A stretch of 64,000 nt of DNA from Caballeronia sp. SL2Y3 (GTDB taxonomy: Bacteria; Pseudomonadota; Gammaproteobacteria; Burkholderiales; Burkholderiaceae), in contig NZ_CP084263.1 of NCBI RefSeq assembly GCF_022879575.1, positions 434,001-498,000 on the forward strand, given 5' to 3'. Shown here one piece after another: positions 55,503-64,000 of this stretch; within the stretch, counting starts at the first letter, position 1; every line of letters begins with the position of its first letter. The notes under the pieces are model-generated. The model ran no database searches and was not told the origin of the DNA. It saw nothing but the letters and a program-made list of their open reading frames with translations. The translations under genes were made by a program, and so were the position numbers.

Positions 55503-56143
55503 GTACCGCCAGCAACCTTCGGAACGCGCAGGCGCGCCCCGACGAAGCGCACGCCTCCGAGCTCGACGTGCGCGGGCTTCCGACGTTCGCGTTCGGGCAT
55601 CGCAGCGTCATGTGGTGGAGCACGGCGGGGCTGATGCTGATCGAAGGCACGGTCTTCGGCATCGCGGTGATGATGTACTTCTATCTGCGCACGCATGCGC
55701 CCGCGTGGCCGATGGCGGCGTCCGCGCCCGAGCTGCGCTGGGGCACGCTCAATACGGTGGTGCTGCTCGCGAGCATGCTGCCGAACCAGCTCGCCAAGCG
55801 CGCCGCCGAGCGCTTTGACCGCGGACGCGCGAAGCTGTGGATGACGGTGTGTCTCATCGCGACCATCGTGTTCATGGTGCTGCGCGGCTTCGAATTCGCG
55901 ACGCTCAACGTCAGTTGGTACACGAATGCCTACGGCTCGGTCGTGTGGCTGCTGCTCGGCCTGCACACGACGCACCTCGTCACCGATTTCATCGATACGG
56001 CCGTGCTGACGGTGCTGCTATTCACCGGCCCGTTCGAAGGCAAGCGCTTCGTGGATGTCAGCGAGAACGCCGTGTACTGGTACTTCGTCGTACTAAGCTG
56101 GCTGCCGATCTACGGCGTCATTTACTGGGCGCCCCGCTTTTGA
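55499..56143 (+). CDS. ctaE: Cytochrome c oxidase subunit III
   Basis: A 214-residue protein with five or so transmembrane helices. Family pattern: WWSTAGLMLIEGTVFGIAVMMYFYLRT, LLLGLHTTHLVTDFIDT and the closing AVYWYFVVLSWLPIYGVIYW. It starts in an ATGA overlap with ctaD. It completes the core of the oxidase. Confidence 0.92.
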   Translation: MSTASNLRNAQARPDEAHASELDVRGLPTFAFGHRSVMWWSTAGLMLIEGTVFGIAVMMYFYLRTHAPAWPMAASAPELRWGTLNTVVLLASMLPNQLAKRAAERFDRGRAKLWMTVCLIATIVFMVLRGFEFATLNVSWYTNAYGSVVWLLLGLHTTHLVTDFIDTAVLTVLLFTGPFEGKRFVDVSENAVYWYFVVLSWLPIYGVIYWAPRF

Positions 56144-56152
56144 CTTCCGACC

Positions 56153-56479
56153 ATGCTCACCTGGCCCGCCCTTCTCTTCGCACCATCCGTCCTGCTCGGG
56201 CTGTTAAGCGTGAACTACGCGCTCGTCGAGCCGTCGTGCCATTTGCAAAGCATGCTCCTGTTGCACGGCATAAGCGTGGCGAGCCTCGCGGTAAGCGTTA
56301 TTTCGACACTGCTCGCCTTCAGGCGCTGGCGCAGCGCGCGGCGAGAAGCCGATCCGTCGGCGCCCACGGTGCGCTCGCGCGAAGGCTTCATGGCGGTCGT
56401 GGCGACGGGAGTGGGCACGCTCTCGTCGATCGGCATCATCTTCATCTCGCTACCGCAATGGCTGCTCTCCGCTTGTTGA
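56153..56479 (+). CDS. Small membrane protein of the oxidase operon
   Basis: A 108-residue protein with three hydrophobic helices (WPALLFAPSVLLGLLSVNYAL, HGISVASLAVSVISTLLAF, ATGVGTLSSIGIIFISLPQWLL) and no known domain. It lies between ctaE and ctaG, overlapping ctaG by 22 bases, which suggests an oxidase accessory or extra small subunit. Confidence 0.75.
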   Translation: MLTWPALLFAPSVLLGLLSVNYALVEPSCHLQSMLLLHGISVASLAVSVISTLLAFRRWRSARREADPSAPTVRSREGFMAVVATGVGTLSSIGIIFISLPQWLLSAC

Positions 56480-57447
56480 CAAGGACGGCGGCGGGCGTCG
56501 CCGCCCTCACGTTCGCCGATGCCGCGTTCGCGCACGTGGTCCTGGCCGACACGAGCAGCGTCCCGGCAAGCTTCGGCTGGACGTTCGAGCCGTGGGTCGT
56601 CGCGTGTCTCGCGTTGAGCATCGGGCTGTATCTCGCGGGCTACGCGCGGCTTCGCGTTCGCGGCGCGCGCGGACGGCGCGACCGCGCGCTGCGTCTCGTC
56701 TCGTTCTTGACCGGCTGGATCGCGCTCGTCATCGCGCTGCTGTCGCCGTTGCATACGTTGAGCGAGGCGCTCTTTTCGGCGCACATGCTTCAGCATGAAA
56801 TCTTCATGCTCGTGGCCGCGCCGTTGCTGGTGATCGGCAGGCCGCTCGCGGTGTGGCTGTGGGCCTTTCCTCCGCGCGCGCGCCAAGGCATCAGCGCCGC
56901 GACGCGCAGCGCGTGGATCAATACGCCGTGGCGATGGCTGACGATGCCTGCCGTCGCGTGGGTGCTGCATGCGGCGGCCTTGTGGTGCTGGCACGCGCCG
57001 CGCTTTTTCGAAGCCGCGCTCGCCAGCGAAGGCATTCATACGCTGCAACACGCGAGCTTTCTCGGCACCGCGCTGCTCTTCTGGTGGACCGTGTTTCGTC
57101 CCGCTTCAGAGGACGGCTCGCGTTCTCACAGCGCGCACGCGATGCTGTCGCTCTTCACCACGATGGTCCACACCGGCGCGCTCGGCGCGCTGCTGACGCT
57201 TGCGCCCGAGGTCTGGTATCCGTCGCTCATCGAAAGCACGCTCGCGCTCGGCTTCGATCCGCTACAGGATCAGCAACTCGGCGGACTCGTGATGTGGGTG
57301 CCGGGCGGTCTCGCCTATCTCGTCGGCGGGCTGCTGGTCGGCGCGCGCTGGCTGGCGAGGCGCCCGGCATCGACGCTCGCGCCCGCCACGTCTGCCGCGC
57401 GCCCTGCGGCGTCAACCACTCGCCTGCGGGCGCACGAGGAGTCCTGA
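56458..57447 (+). CDS. ctaG: Cytochrome c oxidase assembly factor CtaG (caa3 type)
   Basis: A 329-residue membrane protein with about seven helices. The motif HMLQHEIFMLVAAPLLVIGRP and WHAPRFFEAALASEGIHTLQHASFLGTALLFWW are typical of caa3_CtaG, a factor for CuB insertion in caa3 oxidases. It starts at the ATG at 56458, 22 bases inside the previous gene. Confidence 0.9.
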   Translation: MAALRLLTRTAAGVAALTFADAAFAHVVLADTSSVPASFGWTFEPWVVACLALSIGLYLAGYARLRVRGARGRRDRALRLVSFLTGWIALVIALLSPLHTLSEALFSAHMLQHEIFMLVAAPLLVIGRPLAVWLWAFPPRARQGISAATRSAWINTPWRWLTMPAVAWVLHAAALWCWHAPRFFEAALASEGIHTLQHASFLGTALLFWWTVFRPASEDGSRSHSAHAMLSLFTTMVHTGALGALLTLAPEVWYPSLIESTLALGFDPLQDQQLGGLVMWVPGGLAYLVGGLLVGARWLARRPASTLAPATSAARPAASTTRLRAHEES

Positions 57448-57448
57448 G

Positions 57449-58777
57449 ATGCGCTCGTTCACGAGAAGACGCCTGCGCAGATCGCTTTCGATGCGAGGCA
57501 TCGCGGCCGCATCGCTCGTCATGCTCATGGCGATGGCGGCAAATGTCGCGGATGCGGCGGAACAGGCGCCCTCGCCCGAATTGCTCGCACGCGGCGCGTA
57601 TGTCGCGCGAATCGGCGATTGCGCCGGTTGCCACACCGCGCCCAAAGGCGGCGCGCCGTACGCGGGCGGCCTCGGCGTCAATTCGCCGTTCGGCACCATC
57701 TACAGCAGCAACATCACGCCCGATCCGGAACTCGGCATCGGCAAATACAGTTACGAAGATTTCGTCCGCGTGATGCGCGAGGGCGTCGCGCCCGGCAACA
57801 AGGGACTGTATCCCGCGATGCCTTACGCGTCCTTCGTGAAGATGAATGAAGACGACTTGCGCGCGCTCTACGCGTACATGATGCACGGCGTCCCGCCGGT
57901 GCATTACAAGCCGCCGCCGACGGACGTGTCGTTTCCGTTCAATCAGCGTTGGGCGCTGCGCGTGTGGCGCTGGGCTATCGCGCCGAAGAAGGTGTACGAG
58001 CCGAGGCCCGAGCGCGATGCCACATGGAATCGCGGCGCGTATATCGTGCAGGGACCCGGCCACTGCGGAGCCTGCCACACGCCGCGCGGGCTTGCGTATC
58101 AGGAGCGCGGCTACGACGAATCGTCCAAGACATATCTCTCGGGCGCCGTCACCGACAACTGGTACGCGATGAACCTGCGCGGCGATCCGGGATCGGGACT
58201 CGGACGCATGTCGACAGAGGAGATCGCATCGTTCCTGAAGACGGGTCATGGCGGCGACAAGACGATCGCGTTCGGCACCATGGTCCAGACCATCGAGGAC
58301 AGCCTGCAATACCTGAACGACGACGATCTCACTGCCATCGCCACGTATCTCAAGACGCTGCCCGCGACCGGCGCCGCCGATGGTACGTTCGACCCATCGC
58401 TCGCCCCGCCGGGACGACTCAAGACGCGCGCGCCGGACACCCCGCCGGGTCAGGGCGCGGCCGTCTACGCGACCTTTTGCGCGCAATGTCATCTCGATAC
58501 CGGACAGGGCGTGCCGAAGGCATTCCCGAGGCTCGCGGGCAATCCTGCGGTCATCAGCGAGGACACGACCTCGCTCATCCGGCTGATTGTCGAAGGCGGC
58601 AACAGTCCGGACACTCAACACGGGCCACCACGGCAAAACATGCCGGGCTTTGCGGGCCGTCTGTCAGATTTGCAGATCGGACAGGTGCTCTCTTACATTC
58701 GCTCGTCGTGGGGAAACGACGCACGGCCTGTCACGACCAACGACGTCGCGTCCTTTCGTAGCAAGATACATAAGTAA
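57449..58777 (+). CDS. Triheme membrane-associated cytochrome c
   Basis: A 442-residue protein with an N-terminal signal/anchor (about 1-36) and three heme motifs: CAGCH near residue 56, CGACH near 208 and CAQCH near 347. Its domain arrangement is that of the cytochrome subunit of membrane-bound alcohol/gluconate dehydrogenases. GAGGAG precedes the ATG. In this operon it could deliver electrons to the caa3 oxidase. No dehydrogenase catalytic subunit is adjacent. Confidence 0.92.
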   Translation: MRSFTRRRLRRSLSMRGIAAASLVMLMAMAANVADAAEQAPSPELLARGAYVARIGDCAGCHTAPKGGAPYAGGLGVNSPFGTIYSSNITPDPELGIGKYSYEDFVRVMREGVAPGNKGLYPAMPYASFVKMNEDDLRALYAYMMHGVPPVHYKPPPTDVSFPFNQRWALRVWRWAIAPKKVYEPRPERDATWNRGAYIVQGPGHCGACHTPRGLAYQERGYDESSKTYLSGAVTDNWYAMNLRGDPGSGLGRMSTEEIASFLKTGHGGDKTIAFGTMVQTIEDSLQYLNDDDLTAIATYLKTLPATGAADGTFDPSLAPPGRLKTRAPDTPPGQGAAVYATFCAQCHLDTGQGVPKAFPRLAGNPAVISEDTTSLIRLIVEGGNSPDTQHGPPRQNMPGFAGRLSDLQIGQVLSYIRSSWGNDARPVTTNDVASFRSKIHK

Positions 58778-59099
58778 CAGCGGTTACATATTCGGGTAAA
58801 TGATGCGCATCGCGGAGCCGTTCAATCAGACAAGCTTGCCGACGAGATCATCGGACAAAAAGACTTCGTTCCACTAAATAGGGCTTGCATTTCCTTACGT
58901 TTCGCTTTGAGCCTTCTCAAGCTTTTTGGCTTATCCTAAACTCTTGCTTACGAGTAAGAGCGAAACGTGGACCTGTGGATTCCGAGATCGTCTTCGGGGG
59001 AAGACGACCACAGTTAGCGCACTCGTCGCCCTTGCCGCATCGCCTCACGGGTGACGGCCAGAGTGCCTCTAGAAGAACGACAACATCACTTCCAACGCC
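58778..59099. other. AT-richer intergenic region before the glycosyltransferase
   Basis: 322 bases without a gene and lower in GC than its surroundings. A short inverted pair CTTAC-GA-GTAAG is at 58947-58958. No confident promoter was found. Confidence 0.5.
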
Positions 59100-60356
59100 G
59101 TGAAAATTCTCATCGTCAACACGTTGTATTACCCGGACAAAGTCGGTGGAGCCGAGGTATCGACGCAACTTCTCGCCGAAGGCCTCGTGAGAGCCGGCAT
59201 GGAAGTCAGCGTGGCCTGCGCGACGGGAACGGGCATGGACAGCATTTCCGAATTGAACGGGGTGAAGGTCTATCGTCTGCGTAACGCCAATCTGTACTGG
59301 CCGCATCGGCCAAAAAAACGCTCGCGCGTGGCGAGATTCGCCTGGCACGCGCTCGATGTCTATAACGTCGTGATGTCGCGCAAGCTCGCCGGGATCATCG
59401 CGCAAGAAAAGCCGGACGTCATTCATACCAGCAACCTCGCGTGTCTCTCGGTGGACGTATGGCGCGTGGCGCGCAACGCGGGCGTGCCGATCGTGCATAC
59501 CGCTCGCGACTATTACCTGATGTGCCCGTCCACGACAATGTTCTCGGACGCCGAGCCTTGCAAGCGGCAGTGCGCATCGTGCGCGCTGTATTCCGCGCCG
59601 AAGCGCGGGGCGTCGGCGCGTGTCGAAGTGGCCATCGGCGTCAGCCGCTTCGTATTGCAAAAGCATCTGGACAACGGATATTTCCCGCATGCGTCGCGCA
59701 CGGCGGTGGTGAGCAATTGCTATATCCCGAGCACGGACGGCGCGGCGCTCGCCAACAAGCGGCGCTATGAAGGCGGCCCCGTGCGCCTCGGCGTGCTCGG
59801 TCGCGTGGCGCGCGACAAAGGCTCGGAGGTCGTGCTCGAACAACTGTCGGCCGATCACACGCTCGACTGGACGCTCGCGTTCGGCGGCAATGGCGAGGCC
59901 GGCTACATCGCATCGCTCAAGACGAAGTATCGCGACCCGCGCGTGCAGTTTCTCGGACACGTGAAGGCGAGCGACTTTCTCGACAGCATCGACATTCTCA
60001 TTGTCCCTTCCATCTGGCACGAACCGTTCGGGCGCGTGATCGTGGAAGCGTACTCGCACGGCTTGCCCGTCGTCGGCGCGAACCGGGGCGGCATTCCAGA
60101 AGTCATCGAACCGCGTTCCGGTCTCGTGTTCGACATGGATCGGCCGGAGACGCTCATCCAGAAGATCCGCGAAGCCATCGAACTGCTGAAGGAGCCGTCC
60201 GTGCATGACCGGCTGCGCAAACACGCCGATACCTTCAACCCCGAGACGATGGTGAACGCGTATCTCGACATTTACCGCAGCGCGCTTGAAGGCGCGATGA
60301 CGCGAAGCGCCGAGCCGGTCGCCGCCGCCATCACGCCCAACGCGCACATGGATTGA
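59100..60356 (+). CDS. Glycosyltransferase, GT4 family
   Basis: A 418-residue GT-B-fold transferase. The N-terminal domain (KILIVNTLYYPDKVGGAEVSTQLLAEGL) is the acceptor side; the C-terminal donor-side domain has LGVLGRVARDKGSEVVLEQL and PSIWHEPFGRVIVEAYSHGLPVVGANRGGIPEVI, with the E-x7-E motif. The start is a GTG at 59100. A Cys-rich segment (CPSTTMFSDAEPCKRQCASC) is seen near residue 140. It stands alone, so the glycan is unknown. Confidence 0.9.
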   Translation: MKILIVNTLYYPDKVGGAEVSTQLLAEGLVRAGMEVSVACATGTGMDSISELNGVKVYRLRNANLYWPHRPKKRSRVARFAWHALDVYNVVMSRKLAGIIAQEKPDVIHTSNLACLSVDVWRVARNAGVPIVHTARDYYLMCPSTTMFSDAEPCKRQCASCALYSAPKRGASARVEVAIGVSRFVLQKHLDNGYFPHASRTAVVSNCYIPSTDGAALANKRRYEGGPVRLGVLGRVARDKGSEVVLEQLSADHTLDWTLAFGGNGEAGYIASLKTKYRDPRVQFLGHVKASDFLDSIDILIVPSIWHEPFGRVIVEAYSHGLPVVGANRGGIPEVIEPRSGLVFDMDRPETLIQKIREAIELLKEPSVHDRLRKHADTFNPETMVNAYLDIYRSALEGAMTRSAEPVAAAITPNAHMD

Positions 60357-60377
60357 TGACCGCGCAACGCGGTCATC
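60355..60377 (+). terminator. Hairpin after the glycosyltransferase
   Basis: A 10-base perfect stem GATGACCGCG/CGCGGTCATC with CAA loop overlaps the stop codon. It is followed by imperfect CATCGGTCAT repeats to about 60425. Confidence 0.6.
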
Positions 60378-60420
60378 GCTCATTGGCCATCAGTCATCGG
60401 CATCGGTCATCGATCATCGG

Positions 60421-61530
60421 TCATTGAAACTTCACGGGCACCGGACTCGTCAGCAGGTTCACGTAAAGATTGAAGAACCTGGCGTTATCGTACTTCGTCA
60501 CATAAGTGATCTTGAGCGGTGAAGCGCCGGGCGCGGGCGCGTCCGGATACACGCGCACATGCCCCTGATTTTCGCCCGGCGTGGTGTCGATATCGAGGTA
60601 CGCGCTCTGCGTTTCGGTCGCGTAAGTCGGGTCGAGAAAGTAAGGCATTGTCAGCGTGTCGTAGATATTCGTATTGCTCGCGAAAGCATTCGCGTTCGCG
60701 ACCGCATAAGCCTTCGTGACGGGCGTCTGTCCGGTCGGCGGATTGACGATCTGGTTATAGATGCTTTCGTTGAGCGGCACGGTGTTGGTCACATCGAGCG
60801 GAATCACGCGCTGCGGAATGGTCGTCTGCAAGAGCGTGCGCACGGCCACCGGATCGAACCACCAGTTCAGTTCGCCCACGGCGTTCGCGTTGCCCGGCAC
60901 GTTCATCGCGCCGCCCATGTAGACGATCTGCTTGATGAGCGGCACGATCTCGGGCGCCTTCTTCACGGCGGTCGCGAGGTTCGTCGGCGGCCCTACCTCG
61001 ATGATCGTCACCTGGTTCGGATAGCGCTTGATGCTGTCGATCATGAAGTCCGCGGCGGCTTCCGCTTGCAGCTTGGTCGACTGCGCGAAGCCGTCGGGGG
61101 GCGCGGTGAGCTGCGACGCGTCGGTCGGCTCGGGACGCATCCACGCACCGAAGTAACCGTTGGGATTTGCCGCCTGCTGCGCGCGAATGCTCGCGACATC
61201 GTACTGAAGCGGATAGTTCGCGCCGCCGTACACGCCGACCCGGTTCTGCACGCCCATGCGCTCGACGGCCTTCAGCGCATCGGCTTCTTCCTGCAAGAGC
61301 CAGTCGTTGCCCGTCACGACGCACAGGCCGAGCAGATTCACTTTGCCCTGGCCCATCAACTGGCTCGTCATCGCGAAGAGCTGGCCGTCATCGCCCATCG
61401 TGTTGAAGTCGGAATCGATGATGACCTTCGGTGCATCGTTGTACGCATCGTGGTGATCCGAGCCGCCGCAAGCGGCCACGAGGCAGGACAGAAGCGGCGG
61501 AATCAGCGGAAGCAGTCTGCGGGGCGCCAT
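60421..61530 (-). CDS. Nucleoside hydrolase-like lipoprotein
   Basis: A 369-residue protein. It has a lipoprotein signal (LLSCLVAAC, Cys at about 21), then a nucleoside hydrolase (IunH) domain: VIIDSDFNTMGDDGQ near residue 36, in place of the usual DTDxGxDD, then a central IIEVGPPTNLATAVKKAPEI and VYMGGAM. NHs cleave ribonucleosides to base and ribose. The calcium-site aspartates seem partly kept. AAGGAG precedes the ATG at 61530. Confidence 0.88.
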   Translation of the reverse strand: MAPRRLLPLIPPLLSCLVAACGGSDHHDAYNDAPKVIIDSDFNTMGDDGQLFAMTSQLMGQGKVNLLGLCVVTGNDWLLQEEADALKAVERMGVQNRVGVYGGANYPLQYDVASIRAQQAANPNGYFGAWMRPEPTDASQLTAPPDGFAQSTKLQAEAAADFMIDSIKRYPNQVTIIEVGPPTNLATAVKKAPEIVPLIKQIVYMGGAMNVPGNANAVGELNWWFDPVAVRTLLQTTIPQRVIPLDVTNTVPLNESIYNQIVNPPTGQTPVTKAYAVANANAFASNTNIYDTLTMPYFLDPTYATETQSAYLDIDTTPGENQGHVRVYPDAPAPGASPLKITYVTKYDNARFFNLYVNLLTSPVPVKFQ

Positions 61531-61636
61531 GTGTGTCTCCTTGTGTTTGAACGTTCTGGATGGCCGCGCTGGCAAGCGGCCTGATTCATTCTAGGAGCAT
61601 TCACTGCGTTCGGCGGCGCGATCGTCGATGCCTGCG

Positions 61637-61651
61637 GGAGCGCACTTTGCT
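61637..61651 (+). promoter_or_regulatory. Possible -24/-12 element of the lrgAB-like operon
   Basis: GGAGCGCACTTTGCT, with correct spacing and 40 bases before the ATG at 61692, but G replaces the usual A at the fourth base. Confidence 0.3.
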
Positions 61652-61691
61652 GGCATCGCACACCGCGCAATGAACGTCGACAGGTCCCGCC

Positions 61692-62048
61692 ATGCTTCTT
61701 TCCCTTGCCGTGCTGCTGCTCTTCCAATGTTTCGGGGAAGGCGTCTCGTATGTGTTCCGGCTTCCCGTGCCGGGGCCGGTCGTCGGCATGTTGCTGCTGC
61801 TCGCGTTTCTGATCGCGCGGCCGCGCGCCGCCAACAGCATCGAGCCGACCGCGAACGAACTGCTGCGTCATCTCTCGCTGCTCTTCGTTCCGGCGGGCGT
61901 CGGCATCATGGCGTCCGCGAGCGCCGTGCGCGGCGATCTCGTGGCGGTCGTGCTGGCGATCATCGTGAGCACGACGCTCGGCATCGGCGTGACGGCCGTC
62001 GTGATGCGCGCGCTGATGCGCCGGCAAGCGGGAGACGAACCGTCATGA
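61692..62048 (+). CDS. LrgA/CidA-family membrane protein
   Basis: A 118-residue holin-like membrane protein with four helices and the family pattern RLPVPGPVVGMLLLLAFL and HLSLLFVPAGVGIM. It pairs with LrgB in murein hydrolase control and export of small metabolites. It overlaps the next gene by 4 bases (ATGA). Confidence 0.92.
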   Translation: MLLSLAVLLLFQCFGEGVSYVFRLPVPGPVVGMLLLLAFLIARPRAANSIEPTANELLRHLSLLFVPAGVGIMASASAVRGDLVAVVLAIIVSTTLGIGVTAVVMRALMRRQAGDEPS

Positions 62049-62779
62049 GCGCGATTCCACGGCTCAACGCGATATGGGTCTACCTCGCGGCCTCGCCGCT
62101 GCTCGGCCTGACCATCACGCTCTTCGCGTATCTGATCGCGCAGTCCGTCTATACGCGATGCCGTTTCAATCCGCTGGCCAATCCGGTGTTGATCGCGGTG
62201 GCGCTGATCGTCGCGGTGCTTCAGGTGAGCGGCACGCCGTATCCGACTTACTTCGAAGGCGCGCAGTTCGTGCACTTCCTGCTGGGGCCCGCGACCGTTG
62301 CGCTGGCGCTGCCGCTCTACCGGCAACTGGGCAACCTCAGGCGGCTCGCCGCGCCGCTTTTCGTCGCGCTCTTCGCCGGGTCGATGACCGCGATCGTATC
62401 GGCGCTCGCTATCGCGTCTTGGCTCGGCGCATCGCGGCAGACGATTGCATCGCTCGCGCCGAAGTCCGCCACCACGCCCATCGCGATGGCGGTGGCGACA
62501 TCCATCGGCGGCATTCCGTCGTTGACGGCGGTGCTCGTCATCTCGACGGGCGTGTTCGGCGCCATCTTCGCGCGCGTGATTCTCAACGCGCTGCGCGTCG
62601 CGGAGCCGGAAGCGCGCGGCTTCGCGCTCGGCGTGGCGTCGCACGGCATCGGCACGGCGCGCGCCTTTCAGGTCAGCCAGCAGATGGGCGCGTTCGCCGG
62701 GCTCGGCATGGGGCTCAACGGCATACTCACCTCGTTTCTCGTGCCGGTGATCGTGCCCGTGCTCGTGCGCTGGCTCTGA
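62045..62779 (+). CDS. LrgB/CidB-family membrane protein
   Basis: A 244-residue membrane protein with several helices; family motifs FEGAQFVHFLLGPATVALA, LAPKSATTPIAMAV and GVASHGIGTARAFQ are present. LrgA/LrgB are a two-gene antiholin/transport system; some work as pyruvate or glycolate carriers. It starts at the ATGA overlap. Confidence 0.92.
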   Translation: MSAIPRLNAIWVYLAASPLLGLTITLFAYLIAQSVYTRCRFNPLANPVLIAVALIVAVLQVSGTPYPTYFEGAQFVHFLLGPATVALALPLYRQLGNLRRLAAPLFVALFAGSMTAIVSALAIASWLGASRQTIASLAPKSATTPIAMAVATSIGGIPSLTAVLVISTGVFGAIFARVILNALRVAEPEARGFALGVASHGIGTARAFQVSQQMGAFAGLGMGLNGILTSFLVPVIVPVLVRWL

Positions 62780-62820
62780 ACGGAAGCGACGAAGGAACGC
62801 GCCTTGCTCGCTGCGGCGCC

Positions 62821-63240
62821 ATGAAGCCCATCCGTTCACTGTCGCTTGCGCCGCTCGTCGTCGCGATCGCGCTGGCATGCGCCGCGTGCTCGTCATCCGA
62901 CGATGCCGCCTCCGATGCGCGCATCGTGCTGTCGTACGCACGCTCGGCGTCGCAGTGGATGGACTCGTGGCTCGACGGCAGCTCGCCCTCGTCTTACGCA
63001 AAACGCTCCGTCGATTCGGCCAGCGAGCAGATCGGCAAGATCGCGGGCGACCTGCAACGCGCCCACGCGCCCGCCGATGCCGCCTCGCAAGTCCACGCGG
63101 TACAGGCCGCCTTCGATACGGCGCGCACCGCGCTCGATTCCGGCGACCGCGCCCGCGTTACCGAAGCGCGCTCGACGATGCATGACGCCGCGTCCCGCCT
63201 CGACGCTTGGCTGCGCGCGCAACCCGGTGACGCGTCATGA
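62821..63240 (+). CDS. Small hypothetical lipoprotein
   Basis: A 139-residue protein with a lipoprotein signal (LVVAIALACAAC, Cys at about 23) and a helical, coiled-coil-like mature part rich in Ala, Ser and Asp. It has no known domain. The last bases overlap the next gene's start by 4 bases (ATGA), so it is in the same operon as the Nramp-like gene. Confidence 0.75.
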   Translation: MKPIRSLSLAPLVVAIALACAACSSSDDAASDARIVLSYARSASQWMDSWLDGSSPSSYAKRSVDSASEQIGKIAGDLQRAHAPADAASQVHAVQAAFDTARTALDSGDRARVTEARSTMHDAASRLDAWLRAQPGDAS

Positions 63241-64000
63241 AGAAGCTGCTGGAGATATCGCTCGGCATCGTGACGAGCATCGGCGGCTTCCTCGAAATGG
63301 GCGAGATGTCGACCACCGCGCAGGCCGGTGCCGCGTTCCACTATCAATTGCTGTGGACCGTCGTGCTCGGCACGGTCTGCATCGCGTTCCTCACCGAAAT
63401 GTCAGGACGCTTCGCGGCGGTGAGCGGACACACCATCGTCGATGGCATCCGCGACCGCTTCGGCATCAAGCTGCTCGCGCTGCCGCTGATCTCGACGGTG
63501 ATCGTGAGCTTTCTCGTACTGAGCGCCGAGATAGGCGGCGTCTCGGTGGCGCTCGAATTCGCAACGGGCATCTCGTATCGATGGTGGGCGCTGCCCGTCG
63601 CACTGCTCTCGTGGCTCTTTCTGTGGCGCGGCACCTTCGGCATGCTGGAGAAAGGCATCTCGCTGCTCGGCCTCGTCACGCTGTGCTTCGTCGTCGCCAT
63701 CATCCGGCTGCGGCCCGAATGGACGCAGGTGGCCGCCGCTGCGGTGCCGAGCCGCCCGCACGGACACGCCGCGACGTACTGGTTCATGGCCGCGAGCATT
63801 CTCGGCGCTTCGCTTTCGCCCACGCTCTTTCTGTTCTATTCGTCGGGCGCAATAGAAGACCGCTGGGATCGCAGCTATCTCTGGCCCAATCGCGCGATCG
63901 CCGCATTGGGCATGCTGTTCGGCGGCGTGATCTCGGCGGCCGTGCTGCTCGTCTCGGCGCAAGTGCTCAACGGGCGCGGCATTCTCGATGTCGAAGACTT
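63237..64000 (+). CDS. Nramp-related metal transporter, C-terminus outside the window
   Basis: The first 254 residues of a multi-helix transporter; it is cut by the window end. Helix 1 GIVTSIGGFLEMGEMSTTAQAGAAF is like Nramp helix 1, but the family DPGN metal motif is replaced by EMGE. The helix 6 region reads ASILGASLSPTLFLFYSSGAIED instead of the canonical MPHN-type turn. It is likely an Nramp-related protein of different metal choice. ATGA overlap with the lipoprotein gene suggests co-expression. Confidence 0.75.
   Translation, partial: MKKLLEISLGIVTSIGGFLEMGEMSTTAQAGAAFHYQLLWTVVLGTVCIAFLTEMSGRFAAVSGHTIVDGIRDRFGIKLLALPLISTVIVSFLVLSAEIGGVSVALEFATGISYRWWALPVALLSWLFLWRGTFGMLEKGISLLGLVTLCFVVAIIRLRPEWTQVAAAAVPSRPHGHAATYWFMAASILGASLSPTLFLFYSSGAIEDRWDRSYLWPNRAIAALGMLFGGVISAAVLLVSAQVLNGRGILDVED

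Noticed and set aside
61637..61651. Including the LrgA-side element in the regulon core
   Set aside because: The fourth base is G instead of A and the gene function is not clearly stress related. It is listed as a weak site only.
1..64000. Long open frames on the opposite strand or other frames of most genes, some over 400 codons (for example opposite the phospholipase C gene and the GGDEF/EAL gene)
   Set aside because: They lie inside clear protein-coding genes, have Arg/His/Pro-rich composition typical of antisense frames in high-GC DNA, and lack ribosome sites and family similarity.
1..64000. CRISPR arrays, tRNA, rRNA, insertion sequences and phage genes
   Set aside because: No regularly spaced identical repeats with unique spacers, no cloverleaf pattern, no transposase or integrase-type protein and no target-site duplication was noticed. 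The 13-base array at 29307 has no spacers.

Overview
The window looks like a chromosome segment of a high-GC beta-proteobacterium of the family Burkholderiaceae, most likely a Caballeronia or Paraburkholderia type. The evidence is the codon usage, the density of LysR regulators, the phosphocholine-specific phospholipase C, and many small DUF proteins that I associate with that group. I could not test the genus. No tRNA, rRNA, insertion sequence, phage gene or CRISPR array was seen.

Layout. (1) 1-5.4 kb: end of a LysR gene, a GNAT acetyltransferase, the peroxide pair ohr/ohrR with matching operators, an SDR/tautomerase pair beside a LysR gene, and an FMN riboswitch in front of a lumazine synthase (ribH). 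(2) 5.4-15.6 kb: a TetR gene divergent from a rubredoxin-domain gene, small DUF genes, a LysR gene, phospholipase C with a lipoprotein, paired DUF421 membrane proteins with zinc ribbons, DUF2252 and DUF3460. (3) 15.8-33.8 kb: a hybrid histidine kinase, two Hsp20 genes, two DUF2382 stress proteins, a cold-shock protein, a GGDEF/EAL protein, OmpW, an uncharacterised hydrolase cluster, a DUF1264/DUF2795/DUF3597 run, and a frameshifted mgtC. (4) 34.3-43.5 kb: an MRJP/SDR pair, an opine-oxidase-like operon with its LysR gene, a NUDIX gene and glpD. (5) 43.4-58.8 kb: a dense stress and energy block with a zinc ribbon, two DUF892 ferritin-like proteins, manganese catalase, hemerythrin, pncC-nadE and a caa3-type cytochrome oxidase operon with a triheme cytochrome. 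(6) 59-64 kb: a glycosyltransferase, a lipoprotein nucleoside hydrolase, LrgA/LrgB and an Nramp-like transporter cut by the window end.

The main observation is regulatory. At least 22 genes or operons, nearly all stress-associated or of unknown function, carry a 15-base element of the form GG-N10-GC, approximately GG(C/A)A(C/T)-N5-(T/A)TGC. In most cases it lies about 35-45 bases before the chosen start codon. This is the spacing of a sigma-54 (-24/-12) promoter. Six pairs are back-to-back between divergent genes, with as little as 12 bases between the two GG elements. I did not find it in front of the ordinary LysR, ohr, ribH, glpD or opine-oxidase genes. It would make one regulon of manganese catalase, DUF892 proteins, DUF2382 proteins, DUF3072, DUF2934, DUF421, the DUF1264 protein, pncC-nadE and the caa3 oxidase. 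The heat-shock (Hsp20), cold-shock and peroxide (ohr) genes appear to have their own separate controls.
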